Shown here one piece after another: positions 47,607 through 56,777 of a DNA stretch of 64,000 nt. Numbering within the stretch: the stretch's first letter is position 1; every line of letters begins with the position of its first letter. A model generated the notes under the pieces. That model was not told the DNA's origin. It did not search any database and saw nothing but the letters and a program-made list of their open reading frames with translations. Made by a program: the position numbers and the translations under genes. Origin of the DNA: an uncultured Rhodospirillaceae bacterium (GTDB lineage: Bacteria; Pseudomonadota; Alphaproteobacteria; Rhodospirillales; Rhodospirillaceae); the NCBI GenBank assembly GCA_943787205.1, contig CALSLN010000013.1:150935-214934 (forward strand), given 5' to 3'.

Positions 47607-48437
47607 TTAAGCATGAGACTGGAGGTAGTCTATAACTAGGGCGCAGGTTTCTTCGGGGTTGGTGATCATGCAGTACGTGCTGCCAGCGCCTTTAACGGCC
47701 TGAACCTTTGCGTCCGGCTTGAGGTCTAAGAAGTCTCCGATCAATCGCTCAAAGCTGGCTGATTCCATGGACTCTTCATCATTGAGGGCGCTTTCGTTCC
47801 CCATCAACAGCATCACAGGGCATTGAATACGCGGAATGTCACCCGTCAGGTCCGTCGAGGACAGCGTCTCCATCAGCTCCTTCATGGTGGTCATATTGAC
47901 GTTGGTCTCATAGTGAGGAGCCGCCCATTTCTCATACTTGAAGTGATCGGGGCTATAGAGCGTCTTAGAAGTAAGGACGACGCCCGCGAAGACACGTGAT
48001 AGTTGGGTGATCCCAAACACGTGGGCGACCCAATAGGCGGCATGGAAGACATCTCTCCAGTAGTCATCAACCTTGTAATACGGGTAGGTGATGAGTGATT
48101 TCACCCGCTCCGGATATTTGGCTGCGAAACGCATACCGATAGGTGTGCTTGTTGATGTGCACCAAATGTTTGTTTTCTCAATCCCGGCCGCGTCAAGGAC
48201 GGCCTTTAAATCTTCAACCCACCCTTCAAGAGTGAACGGCTCTGTCATGGTCCAATCGGATTTCCCGCTACCCCGATAGTTCCAATGAATAGTTTGAATG
48301 CCTGCCTTATGAAGAATGGGATCGCAGAACTCGAATTGATTATGGAGTAGCGCAAAGCCGCCAATCAGGACCAGTGGCTCTCCGTTCCCTTGGACGTCAT
48401 ACCAAAGCCGGACACCATTGCGGATTGTCTCTGCCAT
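47607..48437 (-). CDS. Alpha/beta-hydrolase-fold protein lacking the canonical catalytic histidine
   Basis: A 276-residue protein with clear fold landmarks: GEPLVLIGGFALLHNQF, HWNYRGSGKSDW and CPVMLLMGNESAL. The nucleophile elbow reads CTSTSTPIG instead of GxSxG, and the usual GxGH before NPEE reads GAGSTYCMITNPEE, with Ser in place of His. It may be a non-hydrolytic member, a binding protein or an enzyme of changed chemistry. AAGGAGA stands just before the ATG. It begins a minus-strand pair with the MFS transporter gene to its right (38 bases apart). Confidence 0.8.
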   Translation of the reverse strand: MAETIRNGVRLWYDVQGNGEPLVLIGGFALLHNQFEFCDPILHKAGIQTIHWNYRGSGKSDWTMTEPFTLEGWVEDLKAVLDAAGIEKTNIWCTSTSTPIGMRFAAKYPERVKSLITYPYYKVDDYWRDVFHAAYWVAHVFGITQLSRVFAGVVLTSKTLYSPDHFKYEKWAAPHYETNVNMTTMKELMETLSSTDLTGDIPRIQCPVMLLMGNESALNDEESMESASFERLIGDFLDLKPDAKVQAVKGAGSTYCMITNPEETCALVIDYLQSHA

Positions 48438-48474
48438 TATAATTCTCCTTCTTCGGAATCATGTGACTGCACAG

Positions 48475-49742
48475 CTATTGCGCAATCTCCTCTAGCTCTA
48501 GACCTGACCGAACGTTGTCGAGGGATAAAATTGCCAATGCGGCAATTACCATCGGCGGAACTACGGCCAAGGTAAACGCCCACTGCCAGCCAATCGACTC
48601 AATTGCCATGGTGACGAGAATCGGAAACGTTGCATGCCCCATATTCATCGCGAAGGAGGCAGCGAAACCTGCCGCTGTCGCTCGCACCCGTGTGGGAAAC
48701 ATCTCAACCATTAACGTGGAGAGCGCTGCAGCGGTGCCATAAAAAAATGCTGCCATGATGCCAAACCAAATCATGTCTTCGAGCTGAGTCTCTGGTAGCC
48801 ATAGCAAGCCCAGCGTTGCCGCCGAGCCAAGCAGCGCCCAAAGCACGCAGGTGTTGCGACGGGTCAAAACAAATTCGCCCACGAACGCTACGGCAATGTA
48901 CCCAAGGACACCTACGCCATAAGAAATCCCGACGATGGCCGTAGCTGTCTCTACTGTGTAGCCACGGAATTGATGGAAATAGGCTGGAAAGAAAAATGCA
49001 GTACCGGCATATGCTCCACCAAAGAAGAAGAAGGCGATAAAGATCATCACCGTGCGTTTTCGCAGGTCTGGCGCGAACAGTTCCGACAAACGCTGGAAGA
49101 AGGGCTCTTTTTAATTGCAGTCGATGCTTCCCTTTTTGCACGCTCCTCGTTGAATCGCTTGCTCTCCGGAAGATACCGAACGAGCAAAAATGCGATTGGA
49201 ATGACAAGAAGTGCGGGCATAAAGATATACCGCCATCCAAAACTCGCAATCAGCGGCACAACAAACAACGACGCAACGAACCAGCCAATTGGATACCCGC
49301 ATTGGACAAGGGCAACCATAAGGCCTCGGTAACGCGATGGCGCCGTTTCAGCAACGAACGAGGTGGTAATTGGAGACAAACCGTTGCTGATGCCAAAAGC
49401 GAACATGCGGAGAATGGTGAGGCTAACCAATCCAATAACAAAGGCATGCAGACCAACTAACAAGGCCGATGCCGCTAGGCAAAATAGAAACATCGTCCGG
49501 CGGCCATACCGATCGCTCAATGTTCCGATGATAGCGGATGCAAAGCCTGCGAAAACAAAAGAGAGCGACAACACCCAACCGACGTCAGTGATGCTGGCGC
49601 CAAATTCCGCTTGGATTCCAGGGATTGCGTAGCCAAACAGAGACTGATCCATACTTGTCAGGGTCCAGCCCAACAGGCATGTCAAGAATACGATTAGTGG
49701 ATACCCCTTAACTTGGGACCAGAACGAACCAGTGGTGGTCAT
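48475..49742 (-). pseudogene. MFS transporter (aromatic/metabolite:H+ symporter type), one frameshift
   Basis: A twelve-TM major facilitator. The N-terminal six helices include MDQSLFGYAIPGIQAEFG and the loop GTLSDRYGRRTMF; the C-terminal half resumes EPFFQRLSELFAPDLRKRTV and has FPTRVRATAAGFAAS. The break lies at the T5 run 49108-49112 (one missing or two extra bases). ATG 49742 has GGAG eight bases before it. It sits with the catabolic genes and may import their substrate; this is inference. Confidence 0.8.
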
Positions 49743-49781
49743 AGGCAGACTCCGAAACAATCGCGTGGTGCGGCGCGTGAA

Positions 49782-50048
49782 TTACTCAACGTCTATCCGA
49801 TTTGCAACGATAGGGGAAAGGACGCTCTCGACGAAAGCATCACGTGTCGCGAGAATTTCCTTTTCTTCATCCTCAGTGGGTTTGTAGGTCTCGAGGTCGG
49901 CACGGGTCACGACACCCTTCTCATCCAGCTTTCGCTCAACGATACCGAGGCGGTCCTTCAGCACGTAGGTTTCTCGCGCTAAGGCAACCACTACCTTCAT
50001 CACGCGGTCAACGGACGGTTCCTCGTCTAGAAAATAGTTTTTCGCCAT
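49782..50048 (-). CDS. Small hypothetical protein
   Basis: An 88-residue charged protein, mostly helical: SVDRVMKVVVALARETYVLKDRLGIVERKLDEKG is a probable coiled coil. It has a GGGAG site before the ATG and lies 40 bases upstream of the MFS gene in the same direction. No family was recognised; it may be a subunit or regulator of the local pathway. Confidence 0.55.
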   Translation of the reverse strand: MAKNYFLDEEPSVDRVMKVVVALARETYVLKDRLGIVERKLDEKGVVTRADLETYKPTEDEEKEILATRDAFVESVLSPIVANRIDVE

Positions 50049-50233
50049 GGCGCTGCAGTCTCCCTTATGCGCGGCAGCTTGGCCCCTTGGCCCCCCTAAT
50101 GTCTTTTACTATGACGCCTTCTGTTCACCTGGACAACACAGCCAAATATGGCATTTGTCAGGTGTTTGCGACAGGAAGGCACTACCGTTAGACTTTGTAA
50201 CTAGGCAATGCTGAAGACTGAACGAGGTTAGTC

Positions 50234-50530
50234 ATGGACATCCAAGTTACAAGAACTGAACAGGCCAAATACGACTTCGTGTCGGGACTCATGGGATTCA
50301 ATTCAACTGGAATTGGTCCGGCCATGGTTGATTTCTATGAAGCTAACAAAAACAAGCTCGGCCCCAATCCGAGTTTGGCTGAGACAAAAGCGCTGATGAA
50401 CCAGTCCACTGCATACAAATTTGGTGCGTTCTTTGAATACAACGATCACGCCATGATGTTTGAGACAGTGCTGGGCATTCTCGAAAAGCAAAAAGATGAA
50501 GTCATCGAATGGCTCGACACGCTGCAATGA
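50234..50530 (+). CDS. Small hypothetical protein upstream of a methyltransferase gene
   Basis: A 98-residue protein (MDIQVTRTEQAKYDF...EWLDTLQ), predicted mostly helical, with no recognised domain. Its stop overlaps the methyltransferase ATG (ATGA), so the two are translationally coupled and likely work together. It is divergent from the 88-residue gene, with about 185 bases between them for promoters. Confidence 0.6.
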   Translation: MDIQVTRTEQAKYDFVSGLMGFNSTGIGPAMVDFYEANKNKLGPNPSLAETKALMNQSTAYKFGAFFEYNDHAMMFETVLGILEKQKDEVIEWLDTLQ

Positions 50531-51326
50531 GCCTGGCGCACTTGGGGCAGCCTCTCTCTCAACGACTGACGTGCAAACCGCCTCGCTACTACAAGAACGT
50601 CGAGATTCACACCCAGCCTGGCAACTACCACGGGCAGCCCCCTTTGCGGGCCTCATGTACCACTGGATGATCGGCCCGTTCCTCTGCAACCGCGACAACA
50701 ATGACGAAATGGGCTGGGACCTTGCCAACGGTATTCCGAAAGGGAGACTACCGAACGATCGTCGACTCTAGGCTGCGGCATCGGCAAAAGCACGATCCCG
50801 TACTGTGATCTTTATCCAGACGCTGAGGTCTACGGCGTCGACTACGCCGCACCGATGATTAAGTACGGCCATAAGTTTGCCGAGCAGCGCGGCAAAAAGG
50901 TTCACTTCGTGCAGGCCCGCAAGCCGAAGATACGCCCTTTGAGGATAACAGCGTCGATCTGGTGACTGCGATCTGGCTGTACCACGAAGTTAATCGCAAG
51001 GGCATGGATGAGATCGCGCAGGAAGCCCTGCGCATCTCTCAAGCCAGGCGGCAAGTTCGCGATCATGGAGTCGCCGCCCTTCAAGGTGCTCACCGAAGCA
51101 GTACCACCCCTTGTCGGAGTTTTTGTTGGACTCGACGGGCAGGCGTATGGAGGATCCCTTCATCCCACTCTTTTTTTCGCTGGATCGCAAAGAGATATTC
51201 GAAACGGCAGGTTTTTCCAGCGTTCGCGAAGAGGGGCTACCAAACCATCTGACGGGTTGGAGCACAGACGTAAACTACTTTTTTGGGTCTTACCCCTGGT
51301 GGATGACCATCGGTGAGAAGGCATAA
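50527..51326 (+). pseudogene. SAM-dependent methyltransferase (type 11), several frameshifts
   Basis: Frame pieces combine into a class I methyltransferase: an N-terminal PPRYYKNVEIHTQPGNYH and MYHWMIGPFLCNRDNNDEMGWDLA part, motif I GCGIGKSTIPYC, then VYGVDYAAPMIKYG, PFEDNSVDLVTAIWLYHEV, LKPGGKFAIMESPPFK and a final YFFGSYPWWMTIGEKA. At least four shifts are needed, including near 50650, 50920, 51040 and the CCCC at about 51108; several are single extra bases. Either error-rich sequence or a dying gene. The substrate is unknown. Confidence 0.7.
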
Positions 51327-51350
51327 ACAAACACATTAACGGGAGGCGAC

Positions 51351-51740
51351 ATGTCAGACGATATTGAAGCACGGTTCCGCGCCATTACGCATAAACTTTG
51401 GGGTGATGAGGAAGGCGAAGAGATCTATCAGTGGATAGTGGCAACCCGTCCGCCGGCATTCCACAAGCAGCTGATCCAGGTGATGGTTCCGGTCTGGGAA
51501 ATGGACAAGGTTGATCTCAAGGTCAAAATCCTATGCGCCATTTCACTTTTCACCGGCTTGCATCGTGACGAAGCTGAGTTTTTTTTCAAGATGGCTGCTC
51601 ATCACCAAATTCCCCAAGAAGAGGTTGAGGAAATACTGATGCTGACAGGCTTGGAAGCCGGATTCCCAACCGCTGAAAAAGCCATCGTCACGATGAAAAC
51701 CGTTTACGACGCGCACGCCGCAAAAGTCGCGGGGAAATAA
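51351..51740 (+). CDS. Carboxymuconolactone-decarboxylase-like (CMD/AhpD fold) protein
   Basis: A 129-residue helical protein. KVKILCAISLFTGLHRDEAEFFFKMAAHHQIPQEEVEEIL resembles the CMD-domain pattern of a Cys and His on one helix followed by an amphipathic pair of helices, and GLEAGFPTAEKAI continues it. Typical CMD proteins have CxxC or E-C-H centres; here Cys and His are seven residues apart in LCAISLFTGLH. GGGAGGCG precedes the ATG. One base separates it from the M24 gene. Confidence 0.55.
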   Translation: MSDDIEARFRAITHKLWGDEEGEEIYQWIVATRPPAFHKQLIQVMVPVWEMDKVDLKVKILCAISLFTGLHRDEAEFFFKMAAHHQIPQEEVEEILMLTGLEAGFPTAEKAIVTMKTVYDAHAAKVAGK

Positions 51741-51741
51741 C

Positions 51742-52948
51742 ATGCTGCTGAACCGGGAGCGCGCCAATGCCATCATGGATCGCGAGGGGCTTGATGCCAT
51801 CATCGCGGTTACTCCCAATAATGTCGTCTACTTGAGCGACTATGATACGGACTTCATTTACGACGTTCCCTGGCTGGCCTGCGCCATTTTGCCGCGTTCC
51901 TCGGACATCGCCCCGTGCCTCATCACAACAGAGATTGAGGCCGTCGTTTTGCATGAACGTCCGACATGGATGCCTGATCTCCGCCTCTATTACTTCGGGA
52001 TTTATGGTGGCGTCTTAAAGGTCCATACCTTTGCGGACGACGTCGAATTTACCGAAGAAGAAAAAGCCATGCGCCGGATGGTCGACGAAGTGGAAAAGAA
52101 TAACTACGTCGGTGTCTTTGAAACGGCGGCCAAAGCGCTGACTGACATGGGTTTAACCGGCGCCAAGCTCGGTTTCGATGATACTCGGTTCGCTGATGCG
52201 TTAGGCGACACAGTAAAGAATGCCGATGTAAGAGATGCGACCAACTTGCTGTTTGAGATCAGGATGGTCAAAACACCGGATGAGATTGAGATTCTGCGAA
52301 CGGCGGCCAAGAAAAACCAAGCCGCCATGGAGAAGGCGTTCGCCGCCATTCGAACTGGCGGGACATGGGGTGACGTTGTTACGGCCTATGAAGTTGGTGT
52401 CGCCGAACAAGGGGGGCGCGTCCTCGCCGCTTTTAACGGCGCCGGTCGCAAAAGCGCCGGGGCAGGACGAGGTCTTTAAAGACTACCCGATCTCAGAAGG
52501 TGACCAGGTGTGCTTCGACAGCATGATGCGCTGGCGGCGCTACATGGGCGACTGCCAACGCACCGTGGTTCTCGGTGATCCGTCAGAAAAGATGGAACAG
52601 TATTGGCGCGGGTATAAGGCGGGTGTGACGGATGTTTATGGCGCAATGAAACCGGGAGTGTCGACCGGTGATCTACGAAATAAAGCCATCGATATCGTTC
52701 GAAAAAGTGGCTGCCCCACCTTCGAACTTGCTTTTATCCATGGCATTGGCCTGGACCACATCGAAGTTCCGTTTATTGCCGGTGGCACCTTGGGTGATTT
52801 TCAAATCGAAGAAAACATGGTGCTCAACATGGATTTCGAACTGCACGAAGTTGGTTGGGGTGGCATGTTCTTTGAAGAAAGCATGCTTATTACCAAGGAT
52901 GGCGCTGAGCGGCTTTACACCCTGCCTCGTGATCTAATCAGGATATAG
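51742..52948 (+). pseudogene. M24-family metallopeptidase (creatinase/Xaa-Pro dipeptidase-like), one frameshift
   Basis: An N-terminal creatinase domain (MLLNRERANAIMDREGLDAIIA) precedes the pita-bread domain. Metal ligands appear complete: two Asp in CFDSMMRWRRYMGDCQRT, His in FIHGIGLDH, Glu in NMDFELHEVGWGGMFFEE. One extra G in the G6 run 52411-52416 breaks the frame; with G5 the protein is continuous at about 400 residues. M24 members include prolidases, creatinase and the DMSP lyase DddP; this protein could be any of these, with no specific evidence for one. Confidence 0.8.
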
Positions 52949-52950
52949 CA

Positions 52951-53796
52951 TCAGACCAAGCGATTTCCTGAACAAATGGCTATGCAGCCCGTTTCACTGA
53001 CGGACCCATCGGCAAAAGCCACGTTAGCTGATGGCGCCCAGCCGATATAATCATCTTGCTTGAGCCGTAGGTTTTCTTCGTCAAGACGAACCGCAAGATC
53101 ACCGGTCACGACATAAAGCCATGGGCGTTTTGCTTTGGTGTTGGTGGCGTTGCCGTGATCACGCAAACCATCAGGTGAGCGCCAATCTGACGGAATGAAC
53201 ACCAAGTCTACGGTGTCAGCCCCATATCCAGATTCGGCCAGCGGTTTGATTTTCCAGCCCGGCACGTCTGGATGAGGCTGCCAGTTGATGGTCTCTGTCT
53301 GGGTCAAGTTACAGGCAGTAAAGGCATTGATTTCAAGCTTCACATTTTTGTCGAAAGGTACATTGACGGTCTCTTCAGCAAAAGCCTCTTCTTTGATGCT
53401 AGCGCCTCGTCCTGTATTCCAATACAGAATGACTGCCCCTGCCTGGGAGCGAGGTTCAGGCCGCAGTCCGTGGAGGCTACCCGGTGGGCGGTCCATGAAC
53501 AGGCCGCGCTTGAAAATGTAGAGGTCGCCCTCAAAATCTTCGACACTGTTGAATTCCCAGTGAGGGAAGTCGCCGTACAGTTGGAAGCCTCGCTCAACGA
53601 CTGATTTGTGATAATGGCGATCCGGCTTGCCATCAAATACATCCTCACCCCAATTTGGCGGCACAAACCACAACCGGGTTACAGCGCCGGTTTCGTCATC
53701 TCGAGACAGAATTTTTTGTTTAAAGCCGGGGATGTCAGGGTCATCGACCCACTCGATCTCTTCTGTGCGTACATGATGGAATCTAGGGTCAGACAT
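52951..53796 (-). CDS. Double-cupin protein, paralogue 1 of the cupin set
   Basis: A 281-residue protein built of two cupin-like halves. Half 1 has LYGDFPHWEFNSVEDFEGDLYIFKRG and RPPGSLHGL; half 2 has VPGWKIKPLAESGYGADTVDLVFIPSDW and a YVVTGDLAVRLDEENLRLKQDDY strand set. RPPG-x-x-HG is shared with the two other cupin proteins in the window. Two-domain cupins of this kind include dioxygenases and isomerases of aromatic or sugar metabolism. It converges with the M24 gene (2 bases apart) and follows the next cupin gene after 11 bases. Confidence 0.7.
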   Translation of the reverse strand: MSDPRFHHVRTEEIEWVDDPDIPGFKQKILSRDDETGAVTRLWFVPPNWGEDVFDGKPDRHYHKSVVERGFQLYGDFPHWEFNSVEDFEGDLYIFKRGLFMDRPPGSLHGLRPEPRSQAGAVILYWNTGRGASIKEEAFAEETVNVPFDKNVKLEINAFTACNLTQTETINWQPHPDVPGWKIKPLAESGYGADTVDLVFIPSDWRSPDGLRDHGNATNTKAKRPWLYVVTGDLAVRLDEENLRLKQDDYIGWAPSANVAFADGSVSETGCIAICSGNRLV

Positions 53797-53807
53797 ATTT
53801 CAGTATC

Positions 53808-54666
53808 CTAGTAGTTGGGTTCGCGGTCATAGTTCACGCCAGCTTTGACATGAGCCTCATACTCAGGCGGCAGCACTGGGTTGTAATCGGGATACCAGTT
53901 CGGTGGGTCACCCTTAACCCACTCGGTCGCAAACGGTCCACCCTTGCAGCGCACCAAGTGAAGTGTGCCGCCCCATGTTGCAAAAGGACCGTGCTGAATA
54001 CCCGGCGGTCGCCAAAAGTATCCACCATCGCGAAAGACCCCGCCGGGAAAGCACAAATCACCAAGTATCGAAAACTCTTCTTCAACGACAGGGTGAATCT
54101 CACATAAATCAGTGTGCCAGTGGGGCGCCATGCCGATCATCCAAGTACGCTCGCCTGTATACGGATCTTGATAGAGCAATTTGTGGAATGTGCCGGTCGG
54201 GTCCCAGTCGGGCGTATCGAAGGACTCAGCAACGTCGGTCATAGTTTTGAAGGTCCGAGTTTCAATGTGTTCGACTAGGCGAGTTGCATCAAAACCGTTG
54301 CCGGCTGACTCAGACTGAATTACATGAGGCCCTGATGAGAAGAACGAAATCGTAACTGCACCTCTTGCGCACAGTTGATTGGTTCGTAGATAGCCGCTGG
54401 GGAGATGAGCGTAGTCGTGTTTCCGATAGAGTTTGCCGTTGATCTCTAAAGACCCTTCGAGCACTAGAAACTCTTCGTCGCAGTCCAAATGCTCAGATTC
54501 AGTCCGCGCCCATCCTGCCGGCCAGCGAATCATCGTCGACGCGTCACCGCCCTCGTTATCCATGCTGAGAATTCGCATTTCAACGTCGGGGCGCGAGCCA
54601 CCATACAAACCTTGGGTAAAGGGTAAGACTTGAGACTGTACAAACTCGACATGTGGGCGTGCCATA
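53808..54666 (-). CDS. DUF4437-type double-cupin protein, paralogue 2
   Basis: About 285 residues from ATG 54666, preceded by GGGAG. The two cupin halves include PAGWARTESEHLDCDEEFLVLEGSLEINGKLY and later HPVVEEEFSILGD followed by YFWRPPGIQHGPFATWGGTLHL. EEF/V--EG and HP--EEE with RPPGIQHGP resemble metal-binding cupin motifs. The function of DUF4437 is unknown. It lies 21 bases after the flavin monooxygenase gene, so they are probably one operon. Confidence 0.75.
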
Positions 54667-54687
54667 TCAACACTACTCCCGTATCTA

Positions 54688-55947
54688 TTAGAACAAGGCG
54701 CGATCGAGAACCGGTGACGGTGTCGCACTATCCACTTTGGGATCGCCGGTTTTCATACCAAACAACAACTTTCCATTTGGCGTCATCGCGCCATCCCATT
54801 GCAAACCGCCATGAGTGGAGATCGTTCGGCAATCTCGGAAATGACGTTGTACAGGGTTGCGTCCCGTCTGGGCTGTGACACCCATCATACCGGATAGGCG
54901 AGTTGCGGCCGCTAAGCATTGGCGCGACGCATAAGCGAGGTCGCGCTTGATGGTCAGTAGCGTGGTCCCCGGCAGTTCCCGGCCCGCTAAACCTTCGTCG
55001 TGTAGATATTGACTGATGTTGTCGACGATTAAGTTGGCTGCATGAATTTCAGCCGCAGACTCACCGACCCGCACCTGAACCGGGACCTGTTCGATGATGG
55101 ATTCACCAAACATTTGTCCCGACCGTGTCTTTGTTAACTCACAGTACTCTTCCAGCGCGCCCATCGCAGTACCAAGCATCGGGCCGGCGACTAGAGTAAA
55201 AAAGTAGGGTGAAAATTCTACGTTATAAATATAGTTATCATGCAAGACAGCGCCGGGCGGCTTCATCCCGGTCGCTTCCTCCGTCAAGATCGTGCGATGC
55301 TCGGGGACGAACTGGTCAACCACTTTGATGTCGTGACTGCCGGTGCCCCGGAGACCCTCAGAGTCCCACGTGTCGATCACTTCATACTCGGACGGTAACA
55401 ACATTGCCATTCGAAAGACCTGCGTGCGTCCACTGTGGAGGTCGTCTTTCTTCCCGCCCACCTGAGCTGCTACCACAGCGCAATCGGAGTGATTGATCCC
55501 GCTAGAAAATTTCCACTGGCCGTTGAGGATGAACCCGCCTTCGGTCTTCTCCATACCGCCGCCGCCAGCAAACGCCGTACCGATAACGGCGTCCGGGTGC
55601 TCTGGCCAGAATTCTTCCTGGCATTCTGGAGGGAAGCGCGCCAAAAGCCACGTATGACAAAATACCACGGCGCTTACCCACGACGTTGAACCGCACCCTT
55701 TACCAAGTTCTTTAGTCACATCGACATGGACGCCCCAGTCCATTTCATACCCGCCATATCGCCGGGGCGTGAAAAGCTTGTGGATACCAGCGGCCTTGAG
55801 GTCCGCGATCGTTTCAGGGAGCAGGTCCCGGTTTTTCTCCGTAGCGAGGGCGCGTTCTCGCAGCACCGGGATTAGGTCACGTGCGGCTTTTGTGATCTCT
55901 TCGCGTGTCGGAATATAACTTGGTTTCGAACGATTCACGTGCTTCAC
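54688..55947 (-). CDS. Acyl-CoA-dehydrogenase-fold flavin monooxygenase (HpaB/HsaA-like oxygenase)
   Basis: A 419-residue group D flavin enzyme: ARDLIPVLRERALATEKNRDLLPETIADLKAAGIHKLFTPRRYGG, then STSWVSAVVFCHTWLLA, GGFILNGQWKFSSGINHSDCAVV and DTWDSEGLRGTGSHDIKV. The catalytic base of true acyl-CoA dehydrogenases is not evident. Such oxygenases use reduced flavin from a separate reductase; two reductase-type genes are found 5 and 7.5 kb downstream of its start. Substrates are often phenols or steroid/indole-like compounds. Confidence 0.85.
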   Translation of the reverse strand: MKHVNRSKPSYIPTREEITKAARDLIPVLRERALATEKNRDLLPETIADLKAAGIHKLFTPRRYGGYEMDWGVHVDVTKELGKGCGSTSWVSAVVFCHTWLLARFPPECQEEFWPEHPDAVIGTAFAGGGGMEKTEGGFILNGQWKFSSGINHSDCAVVAAQVGGKKDDLHSGRTQVFRMAMLLPSEYEVIDTWDSEGLRGTGSHDIKVVDQFVPEHRTILTEEATGMKPPGAVLHDNYIYNVEFSPYFFTLVAGPMLGTAMGALEEYCELTKTRSGQMFGESIIEQVPVQVRVGESAAEIHAANLIVDNISQYLHDEGLAGRELPGTTLLTIKRDLAYASRQCLAAATRLSGMMGVTAQTGRNPVQRHFRDCRTISTHGGLQWDGAMTPNGKLLFGMKTGDPKVDSATPSPVLDRALF

Positions 55948-55952
55948 ACCTC

Positions 55953-56657
55953 TTACCAGGGAATTGCTTCGCCATTGTAGCGTCTAAACGAGCCAGACGT
56001 CGCCATTGTCAAATCAGCAATTTCATTCCGCATTCCATAGACCGCGTCCGTTACTTCAACGGACGCACCCTCAGCCATCATTCCCATATCGGTTTTGGCG
56101 TGACCGGGGCATAAACAAATAATGCTGACACCGTCATCGCGCAATTGCTCAGCCATCATGCGCATACCCTTGTTCAACGCCGCTTTGCTCGTTGCGTAAG
56201 GGTAAACGGGATATGCGTTCATGTCCGTCAGAGATCCGACAGTACTGGAGACGACAGCTATCTTTTTCTGAGCGCTCGCCTTGACGTTGGGAAGAAACGC
56301 CTCTGACACTTTCACCGGGCCGAGCGTATTGGTGCGAAGAATGTTTTCCCAATTCTCGAAATCGAAACTACCGAGCATTTGATGAGCGAAATCGTTGCTC
56401 GCGATTCCTGCGTTGTTAACAACGAGATCAATAGATTGGTCGGAAAGCAGCGCCGCGCACGCATCAACCGAGTCGTGGTCACTGACATCCATTTGGACGA
56501 TGTTAACCTGACTGTTCTCTCCCGCCAGGCGTTTGAGACTTTCGGCTTTCTCTGGTGAGCGGCAGGTGGCAATGACCTGCCAGCCTTCTCCCGCATATTG
56601 GGAAACAAACCCTAGTCCTAGCCCGCGGTTGGCGCCTGTGATCAGAACGGTCGGCAA
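55953..56657 (-). CDS. Short-chain dehydrogenase/reductase
   Basis: A classical SDR of 234 residues: TVLITGANRGLGLGF, LVVNNAGIA, and catalytic YPYATSKAALN with Ser in VVSSTVGS. The TTG at 56657 is chosen because GGGGGAG lies 8 bases before it; a TTG at 56696 is the only longer alternative. The C-terminal segment CLCPGHAKTDMG is normal. Five bases separate it from the monooxygenase gene, so it is likely the first gene of the minus-strand operon SDR, monooxygenase, cupin, cupin. Confidence 0.85.
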   Translation of the reverse strand: MPTVLITGANRGLGLGFVSQYAGEGWQVIATCRSPEKAESLKRLAGENSQVNIVQMDVSDHDSVDACAALLSDQSIDLVVNNAGIASNDFAHQMLGSFDFENWENILRTNTLGPVKVSEAFLPNVKASAQKKIAVVSSTVGSLTDMNAYPVYPYATSKAALNKGMRMMAEQLRDDGVSIICLCPGHAKTDMGMMAEGASVEVTDAVYGMRNEIADLTMATSGSFRRYNGEAIPW

Positions 56658-56777
56658 GATACGTCTCCCCCATAGACCCGGGTAGAGTAGAGGCAATATG
56701 CTACAGGCACCAACAGCCTATAGGCGTTAGTGCTCATTGCACGACTGCCTCAAAAAGCGCTTTCGCGGGACGCACAC

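Noticed and set aside
51742..52948. Possible DMSP lyase DddP
   Set aside because: DddP is an M24 protein, but the motifs seen here are common to the whole M24 family and no DMSP-related genes are nearby.
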